DNA from: Bacteroidota bacterium
GTDB taxonomy: Bacteria; Bacteroidota; Ignavibacteria; Palsa-1295
Reading direction: 5' to 3'
DNA length: 64,000 nt
NCBI GenBank assembly: GCA_018266755.1
Contig: JAFDZW010000001.1
Coordinates: 521,635-585,634, forward strand
Part shown: positions 1 through 8,257 of the stretch, one piece after another
How positions within the stretch are numbered: the first letter of the stretch is position 1
Layout of the letters: every line of letters starts with the position of its first letter
Position numbers and translations under genes: made by a program
Notes under the pieces: generated by a model
Seen by the model: only the letters and a program-made list of their open reading frames with translations
Told to the model about the DNA's origin: nothing
The model's database searches: none

Positions 1-1
1 C

Positions 2-304
2 AAGATCACACTATTTACGGCATCCGTTGTCGCCATCACCCTCGCATCGAATGTCCATGCACAACAAACGAACGACCGCCTCCTTAATCCCGTCGTCACG
101 TCCACCTCGGTCGCCACAACGCCTGCGGCCATCCCTGCTCGTGTTGCCACGCCGGTGAAGGACGCACACATAGCGCCCACACCGAATACGGCGCCCCGAG
201 CAGTCACAGTACAAGCCAAGCCACAGCATGTGCCTGCTGTGGCCGAGCCACTGCTCGTCCCGAACGCACAGGCTCGTAACACCGAGCAGAAAAAGCAGCA
301 GTAG
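2..304 (+). CDS. Small secreted protein, 3' part only
   Basis: An open frame runs from the window edge to a TAG at 302-304, so the true start lies outside the window. The first visible residues (KITLFTASVVAITLASNVHA) are a typical signal-peptide core ending in an AHA-like cleavage site before QQTND. The mature part is about 77 residues, rich in Ala, Pro, Thr and Val with no aromatic core, and ends in a Lys/Gln-rich tail. It is probably an exported, disordered or linker-like protein. I recognise no family. A strong hairpin lies 29 bases downstream and probably ends its transcript. The frame is clear; the function is unknown. Confidence 0.6.
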   Translation, partial: KITLFTASVVAITLASNVHAQQTNDRLLNPVVTSTSVATTPAAIPARVATPVKDAHIAPTPNTAPRAVTVQAKPQHVPAVAEPLLVPNAQARNTEQKKQQ

Positions 305-332
305 TTCTGCGCAGTTTTAGTAGTACGAATGC

Positions 333-368
333 AAGCCCAGCTATCTCAGCCGAGAGATAGCTGGGCTT
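333..368 (+). terminator. Intrinsic terminator-like hairpin
   Basis: A perfect 15-bp stem (arms 333-347 and 354-368, AAGCCCAGCTATCTC with its complement) encloses a 6-base loop. It lies just after the stop codon at 304. No long T run follows, so it may stabilise the 3' end or terminate weakly. Confidence 0.65.
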
Positions 369-432
369 AGTATTGAATTCGAACCGACTCGGTTCAGGCG
401 AGTAGCGGCATTGTTTGAACGCTTAACACAGA

Positions 433-606
433 CGTCATTCTGAGCGAAGCGAAGAATCCCTTCGGCGGAGCCTTACTGCGTTTCATTAAGGGATTCTTCG
501 CTTCGCTCAGAATGACGTACCTATGGGATTCTTCGCTCAGAACAACGTACCTATGGGATTCTTCGCGGAGTTTACACTGAGCGCAGCGAATGTGTTCGGA
601 ATGACG
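433..606. repeat. Palindromic repeat family A, composite copy 1
   Basis: Bases 433-517 form an inverted repeat whose outer arms read CGTCATTCTGAGCGAAGCG and the complement, flanking a GGCGGAGCC-type centre. Bases 518-606 hold two further degraded half-copies (GGGATTCTTCGC at about 526 and 555), the last ending GGAATGACG. Related copies occur at 7820, 15341, 20115 (partial), 22559, 26591 and 60939. The element is non-coding; the open frames across it are artefacts. Confidence 0.85.
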
Positions 607-695
607 TACTTCATAGAGTCAAACTGAGCTTCAAGCGCCTCCGAAGGGTGTAACAAACCATACGTTGCGTTGTTAATGACAATGCCGGACCACGT

Positions 696-730
696 TTTGC
701 CCCCGGCAATTATAGTATTGCTTATTTTTG
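696..730 (+). promoter_or_regulatory. Bacteroidota-type promoter for the gene at 783
   Basis: TTTG at 696-699 (the -33 element) and TATTTTTG at 723-730 (the -7 element, consensus TAnnTTTG) are separated by 23 bases. The transcript would start about 45 bases before the ATG at 783. The match is by eye; no transcription data were available. Confidence 0.5.
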
Positions 731-782
731 TGCAATCCCACATTAGGGGCTGTATTCCTATTTTTTTGATCAACGAGTAACC

Positions 783-2330
783 ATGAAAAAAATCGCTTCC
801 CTGACTCTCGTTCTGTTTCTGGGCGCAAGCGCGTCGTACGGCCAGTCCGGCCTCCGCGTATTCGGCGCACAGCAATTTCAGCTCGACGACAATATTGCCG
901 GTAATCCGAAAGGATATCTCAGTCTCAATAACGGATCGATCGGTATCGACGGCAGTGGTGTCGTGAACGGGACATTCCCGAACGCGAGCGCGCTGCTGAC
1001 GCTGCTTGCCGGCTCGAAGACCACGAACCTTCGTGTCGATGGCGGCTCGACGTGGGGCATCGACGTCGTCAATACGAACAACTCTGTTCGTACGTCCGGC
1101 CGCAGTATGCTTGGCGACGGTTCGGGAGCGGATGACGCGACGTTTAATATTGGCACCGGAAACATTATCATCAATACACTTCCGGCGCCGGCGCTTCCGG
1201 CTCCGCTGTCGAACGTCGTGTATATGAACGGGTCGAACCAGATGAACATGACCCCGGGCGGCGTGAATATCGTCACCGGTTCCGGCACGACCAATACGCT
1301 TCCGCTCTGGACGCCGAACGGGTTTCAGCTCGGCAACAGCTATATCAAGCAATCGACGAATGTTGCAGGCGGTACGCTGACCTCGAGCGAGCGCACGGTC
1401 ATCAACTCGACGGTCAATGGCGTCAATACGCTGACCGTGAACAACGCCGATAATACATCGACGGGCCTGAAGATCAATGCCAACGGCGGCATCGGTATCA
1501 ACGTCGATCCGGCGAGCACGGGTATTCAGATCGATGCGACGACACTCGGTATTGACCTCGGTACGGGTGCGACGAAACCGGCAACGGGTATGAATATCCA
1601 GGCGAAGGGTACCGGCGAGTCGATCACTGTGAACGGTCTGACGAGCGGTAATGTGGGTTCGCAGGTGAATGTCAGTGGCGCCAACGGCACAGGGAATGTC
1701 GGGTTCCGTGCGACATTGTCGTCGGGCGGCGGCTCCGGTTCGTGGAATCGGGGTATCGAGTTGAACATCAGCGGTAACGGCGCAACGGGTATCTCTGCGG
1801 GCATTCAAAATACCGGCACCGTCAATCCGACGTTCGGCGGTTCGTTCAGCGTCACTGGCGGCGGCTTCTCGAACACGACTGGTCTCTCGGCCGATGTGAA
1901 CGGCGTCAACTTCGGAACAGCCCGCGGTTTGTGGATCTTCACGAATTCGGCTGCAGGCTCGACCAACATCGGTGCAGAGTTGAATGTCAGCGGCGCAGGC
2001 TCGACGGGCCTGTTAGTCAGTGGCACGCCGACCAATGCGATTTCGGTTGCAACCGGTAACGTCGTGCTCGGTTCGACGGTGAACACCATCGCTTCCGGCG
2101 GTACCATCCCCGACGGTCAGGCAATCGTCGATGTCAACGACAACGGTGTCGGTGCATCGGTCGCGACCGTAACACTGCCGACCTCCCCGACGAACGGACA
2201 GGTTGTCTACGTGACCACCGAGGATCCGGACGGCGTAAAGATCACCGTCGGACTCGCCAGCGTAACGATCTCCAACGCCGAAGTCGGCCGCTTCATGTAC
2301 ATCAACGGAGCATGGCGCCTTGAGCACTAA
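783..2330 (+). CDS. Repetitive secreted beta-rich surface protein
   Basis: This is a 515-residue protein with a clear signal peptide (MKKIASLTLVLFLGASASYG, cut before QSGLR). The rest is dominated by Gly, Asn, Thr, Ser and Val with loosely repeated units such as NVSGANGTG, NISGNGATG and NVSGAGSTG. That pattern is expected of a beta-helix or fibre-like stalk. The C-terminus (from about residue 455: GQAIVDVNDNG, then GQVVYVTTEDPDG and RFMYINGAWRL) resembles the small end domain of tail-fibre-like proteins in Bacteroidota. No T9SS sorting motif is visible, so it may be anchored or released in another way. It has its own promoter (696-730) and a strong terminator (2351-2390), so it is probably a single-gene unit. 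Export is well supported; an adhesin or fibre role is inference. Confidence 0.75.
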   Translation: MKKIASLTLVLFLGASASYGQSGLRVFGAQQFQLDDNIAGNPKGYLSLNNGSIGIDGSGVVNGTFPNASALLTLLAGSKTTNLRVDGGSTWGIDVVNTNNSVRTSGRSMLGDGSGADDATFNIGTGNIIINTLPAPALPAPLSNVVYMNGSNQMNMTPGGVNIVTGSGTTNTLPLWTPNGFQLGNSYIKQSTNVAGGTLTSSERTVINSTVNGVNTLTVNNADNTSTGLKINANGGIGINVDPASTGIQIDATTLGIDLGTGATKPATGMNIQAKGTGESITVNGLTSGNVGSQVNVSGANGTGNVGFRATLSSGGGSGSWNRGIELNISGNGATGISAGIQNTGTVNPTFGGSFSVTGGGFSNTTGLSADVNGVNFGTARGLWIFTNSAAGSTNIGAELNVSGAGSTGLLVSGTPTNAISVATGNVVLGSTVNTIASGGTIPDGQAIVDVNDNGVGASVATVTLPTSPTNGQVVYVTTEDPDGVKITVGLASVTISNAEVGRFMYINGAWRLEH

Positions 2331-2350
2331 TGCGATTTGATCAACCAAGC

Positions 2351-2390
2351 AATGCCGCTGTGCGCATCGTTGTATGCGCACGGCGGCATT
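2351..2390 (+). terminator. Terminator hairpin after the 783 gene
   Basis: A 17-bp stem with one G-T wobble (arms 2351-2367 and 2374-2390, AATGCCGC paired with GCGGCATT at its base) and a 6-base loop starts 20 bases after the TAA. Only short T runs follow. Confidence 0.7.
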
Positions 2391-2443
2391 CGCTCGTTGT
2401 GTTTCGAGTTGTTGCCTTCTACCACACCTTATAAGGATTCACT

Positions 2444-5400
2444 GTGAAACGAGTCGTACTTGTCATACTTGCAGTCTTGTGTATCATCGGCGTACACAAT
2501 ACTCGCGCACAGGACGAACGCAACCGTCCGCAAGTTGCAGAACCCGGACTTGTCGAAGTCAAGATCGACGCTTCGGTCCGTAACGCCGTAGCTGCGGCAA
2601 AGGCAACGCGCACGCGTGCCGAACAAAAGTTAGCGACGTCGGCGCTCGAAGTACTCGCCCAGTACAAGGCCAACGGCAACAGCTTTCAGAAGGCGAAGCC
2701 GGAGCAGATGCCGCAGTCGCCGCTCGGGATCGTGCCGGTGACGATGGTAAAAGTCGATCGCAGCGACCGCGTGTATGTATACATCCGCATCGCCAAGGGG
2801 CACCGCATCGCGGAAGTGTTGCCGCTCGTGCGCAAGAACAAAGGCACGGCCGATTATTCCAACGACAAATTTCATCTGATCCAGGCATGGATCCCTGCAT
2901 CGAAACTCACGAGCATCGCCGCAAGCGCTGCGGTCGGGTCGATCGAACTGGTCGTGCCGCCACTGCATAACACCGGCCCGGTCAATAGCGAAGGCGATTC
3001 GCGTCTGCATGCCGATGTTGCGCGTTCGGTCATGACCGCCTCCGGTGCCGGAATCAAAGTCGGCGTCATGAGCGACGACTGCGGCTCGACGGAGAACCTC
3101 GTTGCACCGCGAATTGCAAACGGCGAGCTCGGCGCAACGACAACCGTGCTCGACGACAGCAAGGGCGGAACACGCACCCATGAAGGGCTTGCGATGATGG
3201 AGATTGTGCAGGATGTCGCGCCAAGTGCGCAGATATACTTCGCAACTGCGTCCACCGGCGAAGGCAATTTCGCTAAGAACATTCAGAATCTTGCCAACGC
3301 AGGATGCCGCGTCATTACCGACGACGTCATCTATTTCGACGAGCCGGTCTTCGAAGACGGCATCGTCGCGCAGGCTGTCGATGCTGTGGCAACCGTGAAT
3401 AACGTCGTTTATACCAGCTCGTCGACGAACGTCGGCAATTCGAGCTACTTCGGGACCTATAATCCGTTGGCGAACCAGCCGGTCGGTAACTCGGGCAACA
3501 AGAACGTCCACAATTTTTCGGGTGGGACGTATATCAATACATTCACGTGGCCGTCGGGTCGCACGCTGTTCTTCACACTGCACTGGGACGATCAGTACGG
3601 CGCCAGCGACAACGACTACGATCTCTATCTTGTCGATCCGGCAAACACCACGACATTCCTCTCGTCGACCACCACGCAGAACGGCTCGCAGAATCCGTTC
3701 GAGTCGTTTTCGGCAACGAATAGCGGTGCGACGGCGAACTACGCGCTCGTCATCGTTCGCAACGGCGTCTCGGGTACCGACCCGAATGGAAACGCACGGT
3801 TGAAGCTGACGATCTTCCAGGGGATTCCGATGACATACGGTTCGGCGGCATCGAGCACCTGGGGACATGCGTGCGCGGTGAACGCACTCGGTTGCGGCGC
3901 GATCGGCGCCGATCGTACCAGCGCCATCGGCGGCGAGAATAATTATAACACGCTCGAAGCATTCTCCGCGCAGGGACCGGTGTATATGGTGCAGTTCGGC
4001 GCGGGGCTTGTCGGCGGGAATCGTCCGCTGCTCTCGACGCGTACGAAACCGGATGTATCGTCGTTCGACGGCGTCACGACGAGTGTGCCGGGATTTGCGC
4101 CATTCTATGGCACGTCGGCATCGGCGCCGCATGTCGCGGGTGTGGCGGCGTTGCTCCTCGGGATGTTCCCGTCGATGTCGCATTCGAGCGCACGCGCCGC
4201 GATCCGAAACGGCTGTGTCGATTATGGCGCGGCAGGAATGGATAATGCCTTCGGCGCAGGACGCACCGATGCATTCAGAACCATCGCGTTAGAAAATGCA
4301 TCGTCGAATCCGTCAACGTATCTCGCGGCGTTCTCGACGCCAAGCGCTGCAATTCCCGACAATAACAGTGGCGGCGTAACGAGCACGGTGACGATCTCGC
4401 CGAGTTGCACGAACATTACGCCCGATTCGGTTTTTGTGCTCGTTACGGTTGACGGCCATCCCAAGATCGGCGATCTCGTCTATTCGCTCAACGGTCCCGA
4501 TAATCAAACCGTCACGTTAATGAATCGGCCCACGAGCGGCGGCGGGACGGCGACAGGGAAGAATCCGAACGTCGTCTTCGGCGATGTTGCCAGCAGCTCG
4601 ATCCAAACGACGAACGCATCGGGTGCAGAGCAGGTCGGTTTCTATATCCCGGCGAACGTCCTTTCTTCGACATCCGGTTTTCGAGGACATACACTCAGCG
4701 GTACATGGACACTGACCGTGAGCGATAATGCCGCCGGAAATACCGGCGCGCTCAAAGATTGGGGATTATACCTGAAGGAAGGACAACCGCTGCCGCCGAA
4801 TATGACGCTTGCGTGGAGTCCGCTCTTTCTATTCCCGAACGATCATACGCTTCGCAACATCACGGTGACGAACTCGGCGAGCGGCGGATGTTCGCCAACG
4901 CTCACGCTGCAATCGATCGTGAGCAACGAAGCCGACGCGAGTGCCGACCCCGGCGATGTTGCCGGCGATATTCAGGGCGCGACGCTCGGCACGAACGATC
5001 TGGCCTTTCAGCTTCGATCCGAGGCGCTCTCGACAGGGAACGGGAGATATTACACCGTGACATACCGCATCAGCGATGTCGGCGGTTATCAGCGCGATAC
5101 AATGTTTGCAATTCCCGCATTCTCGACGCCGGGCCGCATCGATCCGTCGGCAACAGTCGCGGCATCGGTCGGATCGGTGACGATGGATGTCGCCCCGAGC
5201 CCGAATCCGCTGACGACATCGAGCACGATCTCGTACACGATCACGGGGCCGTCGAGTGCGCCGGTGCTCTTGACGATCGTCAATAATCGCGGCAAGTGGG
5301 TGCGCAATCTCGACTACGGCACCCGCTCACCCGGCACGTATGCGTTGACATTCGATGGCAATGGGGCCGACGGTTCGCCGCTGCCGAACGGGGTCTATGC

Positions 5401-5470
5401 CTACCAACTCACGGCCGGCGCTCCGTACAACTCACTCAATAGCGGCATCGTGATCGTCAACAAACCGTAA
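2444..5470 (+). CDS. Secreted S8 (subtilisin-like) peptidase with P-domain and T9SS tail
   Basis: The start codon is GTG, with AAGG about seven bases upstream. The product has 1008 residues. Residues 1-22 are a signal peptide ending TRA. A propeptide-like region follows to about residue 190. The subtilase core carries the Asp region (VGVMSDDCGS, near 208), the His region (THEGLAMMEIV, near 245) and the Ser motif GTSASAPHVAG near 556. A proprotein-convertase P-domain spans about 650-775 (HTLSGTWTLTVSDNAAGN). The last 95 residues are a FlgD/T9SS-type sorting domain (SPNPLTTSSTISYTI, then GVYAYQL). Expected role: exported protease on the cell surface or in the medium. The Asp and His motifs differ from the classical DTG and HGT forms, which fits the divergent T9SS-linked S8 subfamily. 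The insert between His and Ser is long, at about 300 residues. Confidence 0.88.
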   Translation: MKRVVLVILAVLCIIGVHNTRAQDERNRPQVAEPGLVEVKIDASVRNAVAAAKATRTRAEQKLATSALEVLAQYKANGNSFQKAKPEQMPQSPLGIVPVTMVKVDRSDRVYVYIRIAKGHRIAEVLPLVRKNKGTADYSNDKFHLIQAWIPASKLTSIAASAAVGSIELVVPPLHNTGPVNSEGDSRLHADVARSVMTASGAGIKVGVMSDDCGSTENLVAPRIANGELGATTTVLDDSKGGTRTHEGLAMMEIVQDVAPSAQIYFATASTGEGNFAKNIQNLANAGCRVITDDVIYFDEPVFEDGIVAQAVDAVATVNNVVYTSSSTNVGNSSYFGTYNPLANQPVGNSGNKNVHNFSGGTYINTFTWPSGRTLFFTLHWDDQYGASDNDYDLYLVDPANTTTFLSSTTTQNGSQNPFESFSATNSGATANYALVIVRNGVSGTDPNGNARLKLTIFQGIPMTYGSAASSTWGHACAVNALGCGAIGADRTSAIGGENNYNTLEAFSAQGPVYMVQFGAGLVGGNRPLLSTRTKPDVSSFDGVTTSVPGFAPFYGTSASAPHVAGVAALLLGMFPSMSHSSARAAIRNGCVDYGAAGMDNAFGAGRTDAFRTIALENASSNPSTYLAAFSTPSAAIPDNNSGGVTSTVTISPSCTNITPDSVFVLVTVDGHPKIGDLVYSLNGPDNQTVTLMNRPTSGGGTATGKNPNVVFGDVASSSIQTTNASGAEQVGFYIPANVLSSTSGFRGHTLSGTWTLTVSDNAAGNTGALKDWGLYLKEGQPLPPNMTLAWSPLFLFPNDHTLRNITVTNSASGGCSPTLTLQSIVSNEADASADPGDVAGDIQGATLGTNDLAFQLRSEALSTGNGRYYTVTYRISDVGGYQRDTMFAIPAFSTPGRIDPSATVAASVGSVTMDVAPSPNPLTTSSTISYTITGPSSAPVLLTIVNNRGKWVRNLDYGTRSPGTYALTFDGNGADGSPLPNGVYAYQLTAGAPYNSLNSGIVIVNKP

Positions 5471-5508
5471 GCAATCTTCCGTAGCGATACGGAACGTCGT
5501 TCAAACAA

Positions 5509-5542
5509 AACGCCCTTCGCTACTTTGAAAGCGAAGGGCGTT
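5509..5542. terminator. Bidirectional terminator between convergent genes
   Basis: A perfect 13-bp stem (5509-5521 with 5530-5542, AACGCCCTTCGCT) has an 8-base loop, an A-rich left flank and a T-rich right flank. It lies between the stops at 5470 (+) and 5574 (-), so it can serve both genes. Confidence 0.85.
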
Positions 5543-5573
5543 GTAGTTTTCAGACGGTTCTTGCCGCAGCAAT

Positions 5574-7127
5574 TTATCGCTCGACGATGAACGAGACGGT
5601 CGCTTCCTCGGGGTCGTCATCATAGAGAAACTTCGCACGAGCGAAATATAGACCCGGCGAAAGCTGCCGCACCGGTAGATCGACCGTCCGGCCGGATACC
5701 GATCGCGATTCCATCACCCGACGGGCCATCGCATCGTAGATCTCGATCGACGTGAAAGAGCGACGTTCCAGCAATTGAAGATGCAGGACGTTCGAACATG
5801 GGTTCGGATATGTTTTGAGCAGGATATGCAAATAGTCGTCATGGACGGACTCTACCCCGCGTAACTGATCTGCCTCGTCATAGCGAAATACGTACGTCTG
5901 TGGGTTGTTGCCCGGTGAGAGGACTGCGGCGATCCAGCCATGACGCGGACCCGAGAACGTTACGATCCGTCCGTCGAGATATTCGGTCTCGATGCGAAGC
6001 GTCGTCGAGTCTTCGTCCCACGTGTTGCCGTTGTCGAGTGTTCTGGCGATTACATGATGCGACTCACCCCCTTGGACCAGGTACGGACGTTTCGCGGTAA
6101 TCCAGACCAGGCTATCGGCAACGGCCTCGAAACCCAACCTCGTCGTGCCATACGCATGTTGGGGCGCCCACGATGCACCATAGTCGGTCGAGTAGAGCCA
6201 ATTGATGCCATACTGCGCGTCGGCCCATACCGAGGATCGCTGCTCGCTTAACGATTTCCCTTCACCATCGTGTCCGCTGAAGTAATACACATGCGGTGTG
6301 TTCGGAATGCATGTGAGTGTTCCATGAAATCGTTCGTTAATGGTTTCCCCGTCGATCGGTGTTGTATAGCGTCTCCATGTTGCGCCGAAATCCGATGACA
6401 GGAGGGTTGTGAAACCGAGCGGTGCGTCTATTGTAGAATCATCGTCTAATTCGTCGATGGCGGCTGTCCAATGAAACTGGTCGCTCACATCGAAGGAAAG
6501 GCATTGTGGTCCTCTTGTGGAAGTGCGCCGCGAAGGTAACGGCCAGATCGCGGAATCGAATACTGGGTTTGGCGGCAGCGCTGCAAAGGTGGTCGCTGCA
6601 TCGGTTGACCAGTAGAGCCGACCCGACCTACGGTCATACGCGAGCACGTTCCTCTCGCGGAAGACATGAAGCGGTATCAGATCGACGTTCGAATTCATTC
6701 GTGTCCACGTCTTTCCGCTGTCTTCGCTGTGGACGATCCCGTTGTGTTGTATGCCGTCATCGCGAAGTTGTGTACTGATAAGATAGCGTGTACCAAGCGT
6801 CGGCAGAAAGATCGCAGGTGTGGGGAAGGGGAAATATATTAAATCCTCATTCGCTGGTGATAGTAGCGTATCGTTGACTCGTTGCCATGACCTACCACCA
6901 TCTGAGGTTACAAAGTACACGTTGTGTGCTGTTATCAATCCTACTGGCTGCACGACCCCAAGATATCCGTGCAGGCTGTCCGCAAACTCCATTGCGAACG
7001 GGATCACAGAATCGGCAGGGATTCTGATATGTTGCCAGGTCGGCATTTGCGCACGCAGTAGTCTCGGAGACCACAGCAGTATGATCGCTAAGCTTGCGGC
7101 CAGTCGGATGCAGCGAAATTTCAGCAT
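5574..7127 (-). CDS. Secreted BNR/Ycf48-like beta-propeller protein with T9SS tail
   Basis: A 517-residue protein. Residues 1-26 are a signal peptide (CIRLAASLAIILLWSP, cleavage near RAQ). The body holds several BNR/sialidase-type Asp-box repeats (SDGGRSWQRV, SEDSGKTWTRM, SSDFGATWRRY, STDYGASWAP, LDNGNTWDED), as in Ycf48-like and VPS10/sortilin-like propellers. About the last 85 residues are a T9SS type A sorting domain (TYPNPCSNVLHLQLL, IYDAMARRVMES, LSPGLYFARAKF). It is thus an exported propeller protein, perhaps binding glycans or proteins; enzymatic activity cannot be claimed. It converges with the S8 protease gene across a shared terminator. The propeller at 12924 has the same architecture. 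Confidence 0.85.
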   Translation of the reverse strand: MLKFRCIRLAASLAIILLWSPRLLRAQMPTWQHIRIPADSVIPFAMEFADSLHGYLGVVQPVGLITAHNVYFVTSDGGRSWQRVNDTLLSPANEDLIYFPFPTPAIFLPTLGTRYLISTQLRDDGIQHNGIVHSEDSGKTWTRMNSNVDLIPLHVFRERNVLAYDRRSGRLYWSTDAATTFAALPPNPVFDSAIWPLPSRRTSTRGPQCLSFDVSDQFHWTAAIDELDDDSTIDAPLGFTTLLSSDFGATWRRYTTPIDGETINERFHGTLTCIPNTPHVYYFSGHDGEGKSLSEQRSSVWADAQYGINWLYSTDYGASWAPQHAYGTTRLGFEAVADSLVWITAKRPYLVQGGESHHVIARTLDNGNTWDEDSTTLRIETEYLDGRIVTFSGPRHGWIAAVLSPGNNPQTYVFRYDEADQLRGVESVHDDYLHILLKTYPNPCSNVLHLQLLERRSFTSIEIYDAMARRVMESRSVSGRTVDLPVRQLSPGLYFARAKFLYDDDPEEATVSFIVER

Positions 7128-7183
7128 ACTAACAATAATGTTAACCAGTTGCTGCTAATATACGACCTTCCTACGGAATCTGT

Positions 7184-7759
7184 TCAGCCGTGCATGGTCG
7201 GCTCGGAGGGCAGTGCTTGCACGATCGTTGCCTCGACCGCTTGTAGGTGATGCAGGCGCTGTTCGACGGCGGCCTCGGGGAAATACTGCCGTGCGAGTTT
7301 GAGAAAGAGATTGCGGTGTCGTGCTTCGCTTGCAAGCAGCGATGCGTAGAAGCTGCGCAGGTCTTCATCGTCGGCATGTTCGCTCAGCAGCCGGAAGCGT
7401 TCGCACGAGCGCGCTTCGATGAGTGAACAGACGATGAGCCGGTCGAGGAAACGGTCGGGTTCTTGTTTGCGGATGTGTGCGCTTAGTAGTTGGGCGTAGG
7501 GGTCGCCGGGGTCGCGTTCGAGTTCGAGTCCTCGCTCAGCAAGTTTGCGCGTCGCCATTTTGAAATGCGACATTTCCTCGATGGCAAGGTCGGCCATGGC
7601 GTCCACCAACGCGGTGCGCGAAGGGTACCGGTTCAGGAGTGAGATCGCCATCGTCGCGGCTTTTTTCTCGCAGTGGGCGTGATCGGCAAGCAGTGCCGAC
7701 GCATTGGTGCGTACCCGCTCGATCCAGGCGGCGTTGGTTTCACAATGTAATCCGAGCAT
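7184..7759 (-). CDS. miaE: tRNA-(ms2io6A) hydroxylase, MiaE family
   Basis: MiaE hydroxylates the prenyl group of 2-methylthio-N6-isopentenyl-adenosine at position 37 of tRNAs that read U-starting codons. It acts after MiaA and MiaB. The frame shows the family's four-helix di-iron pattern: HCEKKAA, IEEMSHFKMA, SLIEARSCERF and SEARHRNLFLKL. These supply the Glu and His iron ligands. I chose the ATG at 7759 (MLGLHCETNAAW), giving 191 residues. The frame continues upstream to 7834, but that stretch runs into a palindromic repeat and does not look like MiaE. No partner genes (miaA, miaB) lie nearby. The family assignment is firm. Confidence 0.87.
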   Translation of the reverse strand: MLGLHCETNAAWIERVRTNASALLADHAHCEKKAATMAISLLNRYPSRTALVDAMADLAIEEMSHFKMATRKLAERGLELERDPGDPYAQLLSAHIRKQEPDRFLDRLIVCSLIEARSCERFRLLSEHADDEDLRSFYASLLASEARHRNLFLKLARQYFPEAAVEQRLHHLQAVEATIVQALPSEPTMHG

Positions 7760-7819
7760 GGTACGAGAACACGACGGATGCGGTTGAAGCTCCGTATCGA
7801 TTGGAAGGGTGCAAGCAAA

Positions 7820-7928
7820 CGTCATTCTGAGCACATTCGCTGAGCTCAGTGTAAACTCCGCGAAGAATCCCTTGATGAAACCCTGTGAGGCTCCGCCGAA
7901 GGGATTCTTCGCTTCGCTCAGAATGACG
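7820..7928. repeat. Palindromic repeat family A, copy 2
   Basis: It starts CGTCATTCTGAGC and ends GCTTCGCTCAGAATGACG. The left arm is interrupted by an insertion of about 25 bases (CTGAGCTCAGTGTAAACTCC), while the right arm is intact. The centre is GTGAGGCTCCGCCGAAGGG. The reverse complement of the interrupted arm matches the degraded third segment of copy 1 (about 555-606), so this arm variant is itself mobile or copied. Confidence 0.85.
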
Positions 7929-8257
7929 TTATATTAAAAATGGCAGCAATCACCATGCTATAAAGTCTACATTGTGCCACTGACGATCGGGTAGGAATAG
8001 ATTGGCCCCCACAAAATAAATGAATATTTATGCGTTCGGAATGCAGAATCGGGAATTTTTGTCATTTGAATGTACTTTTCTCTACTCAGTGAGGCATGCC
8101 ATGGATACACTGTGAGGGCGAATTGTCTCATTCCGGGTACATTTTTTCGGTTTTGTGTATTTTTTCTTGTAACTTCGGGTAGGGTGGGTAGTTTTACCTT
8201 GTGTCGGTAATTCCACCATAATAGGAATTTCAATACATCATTTCTTTTCGGTAACAC
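7929..8257. other. AT-rich gene-free stretch upstream of the 1509-residue gene
   Basis: No coding potential is seen. The stretch is markedly more AT-rich than its neighbours, with T runs at about 8044, 8145 and 8160. A loose -7-like TACCTTG (8196-8202) with a TTG at 8168-8170 is the best promoter candidate for the gene at 8258, but the spacing (25) and the box are imperfect. Confidence 0.45.

Noticed and set aside
783-2330. Prophage tail fibre
   Set aside because: The C-terminus resembles tail-fibre ends, but the protein has a signal peptide and no phage genes lie nearby.
5900-6251. Plus-strand frames within the minus-strand propeller gene
   Set aside because: They are shadows of the real gene, with Arg-rich composition and no homology-like motifs.
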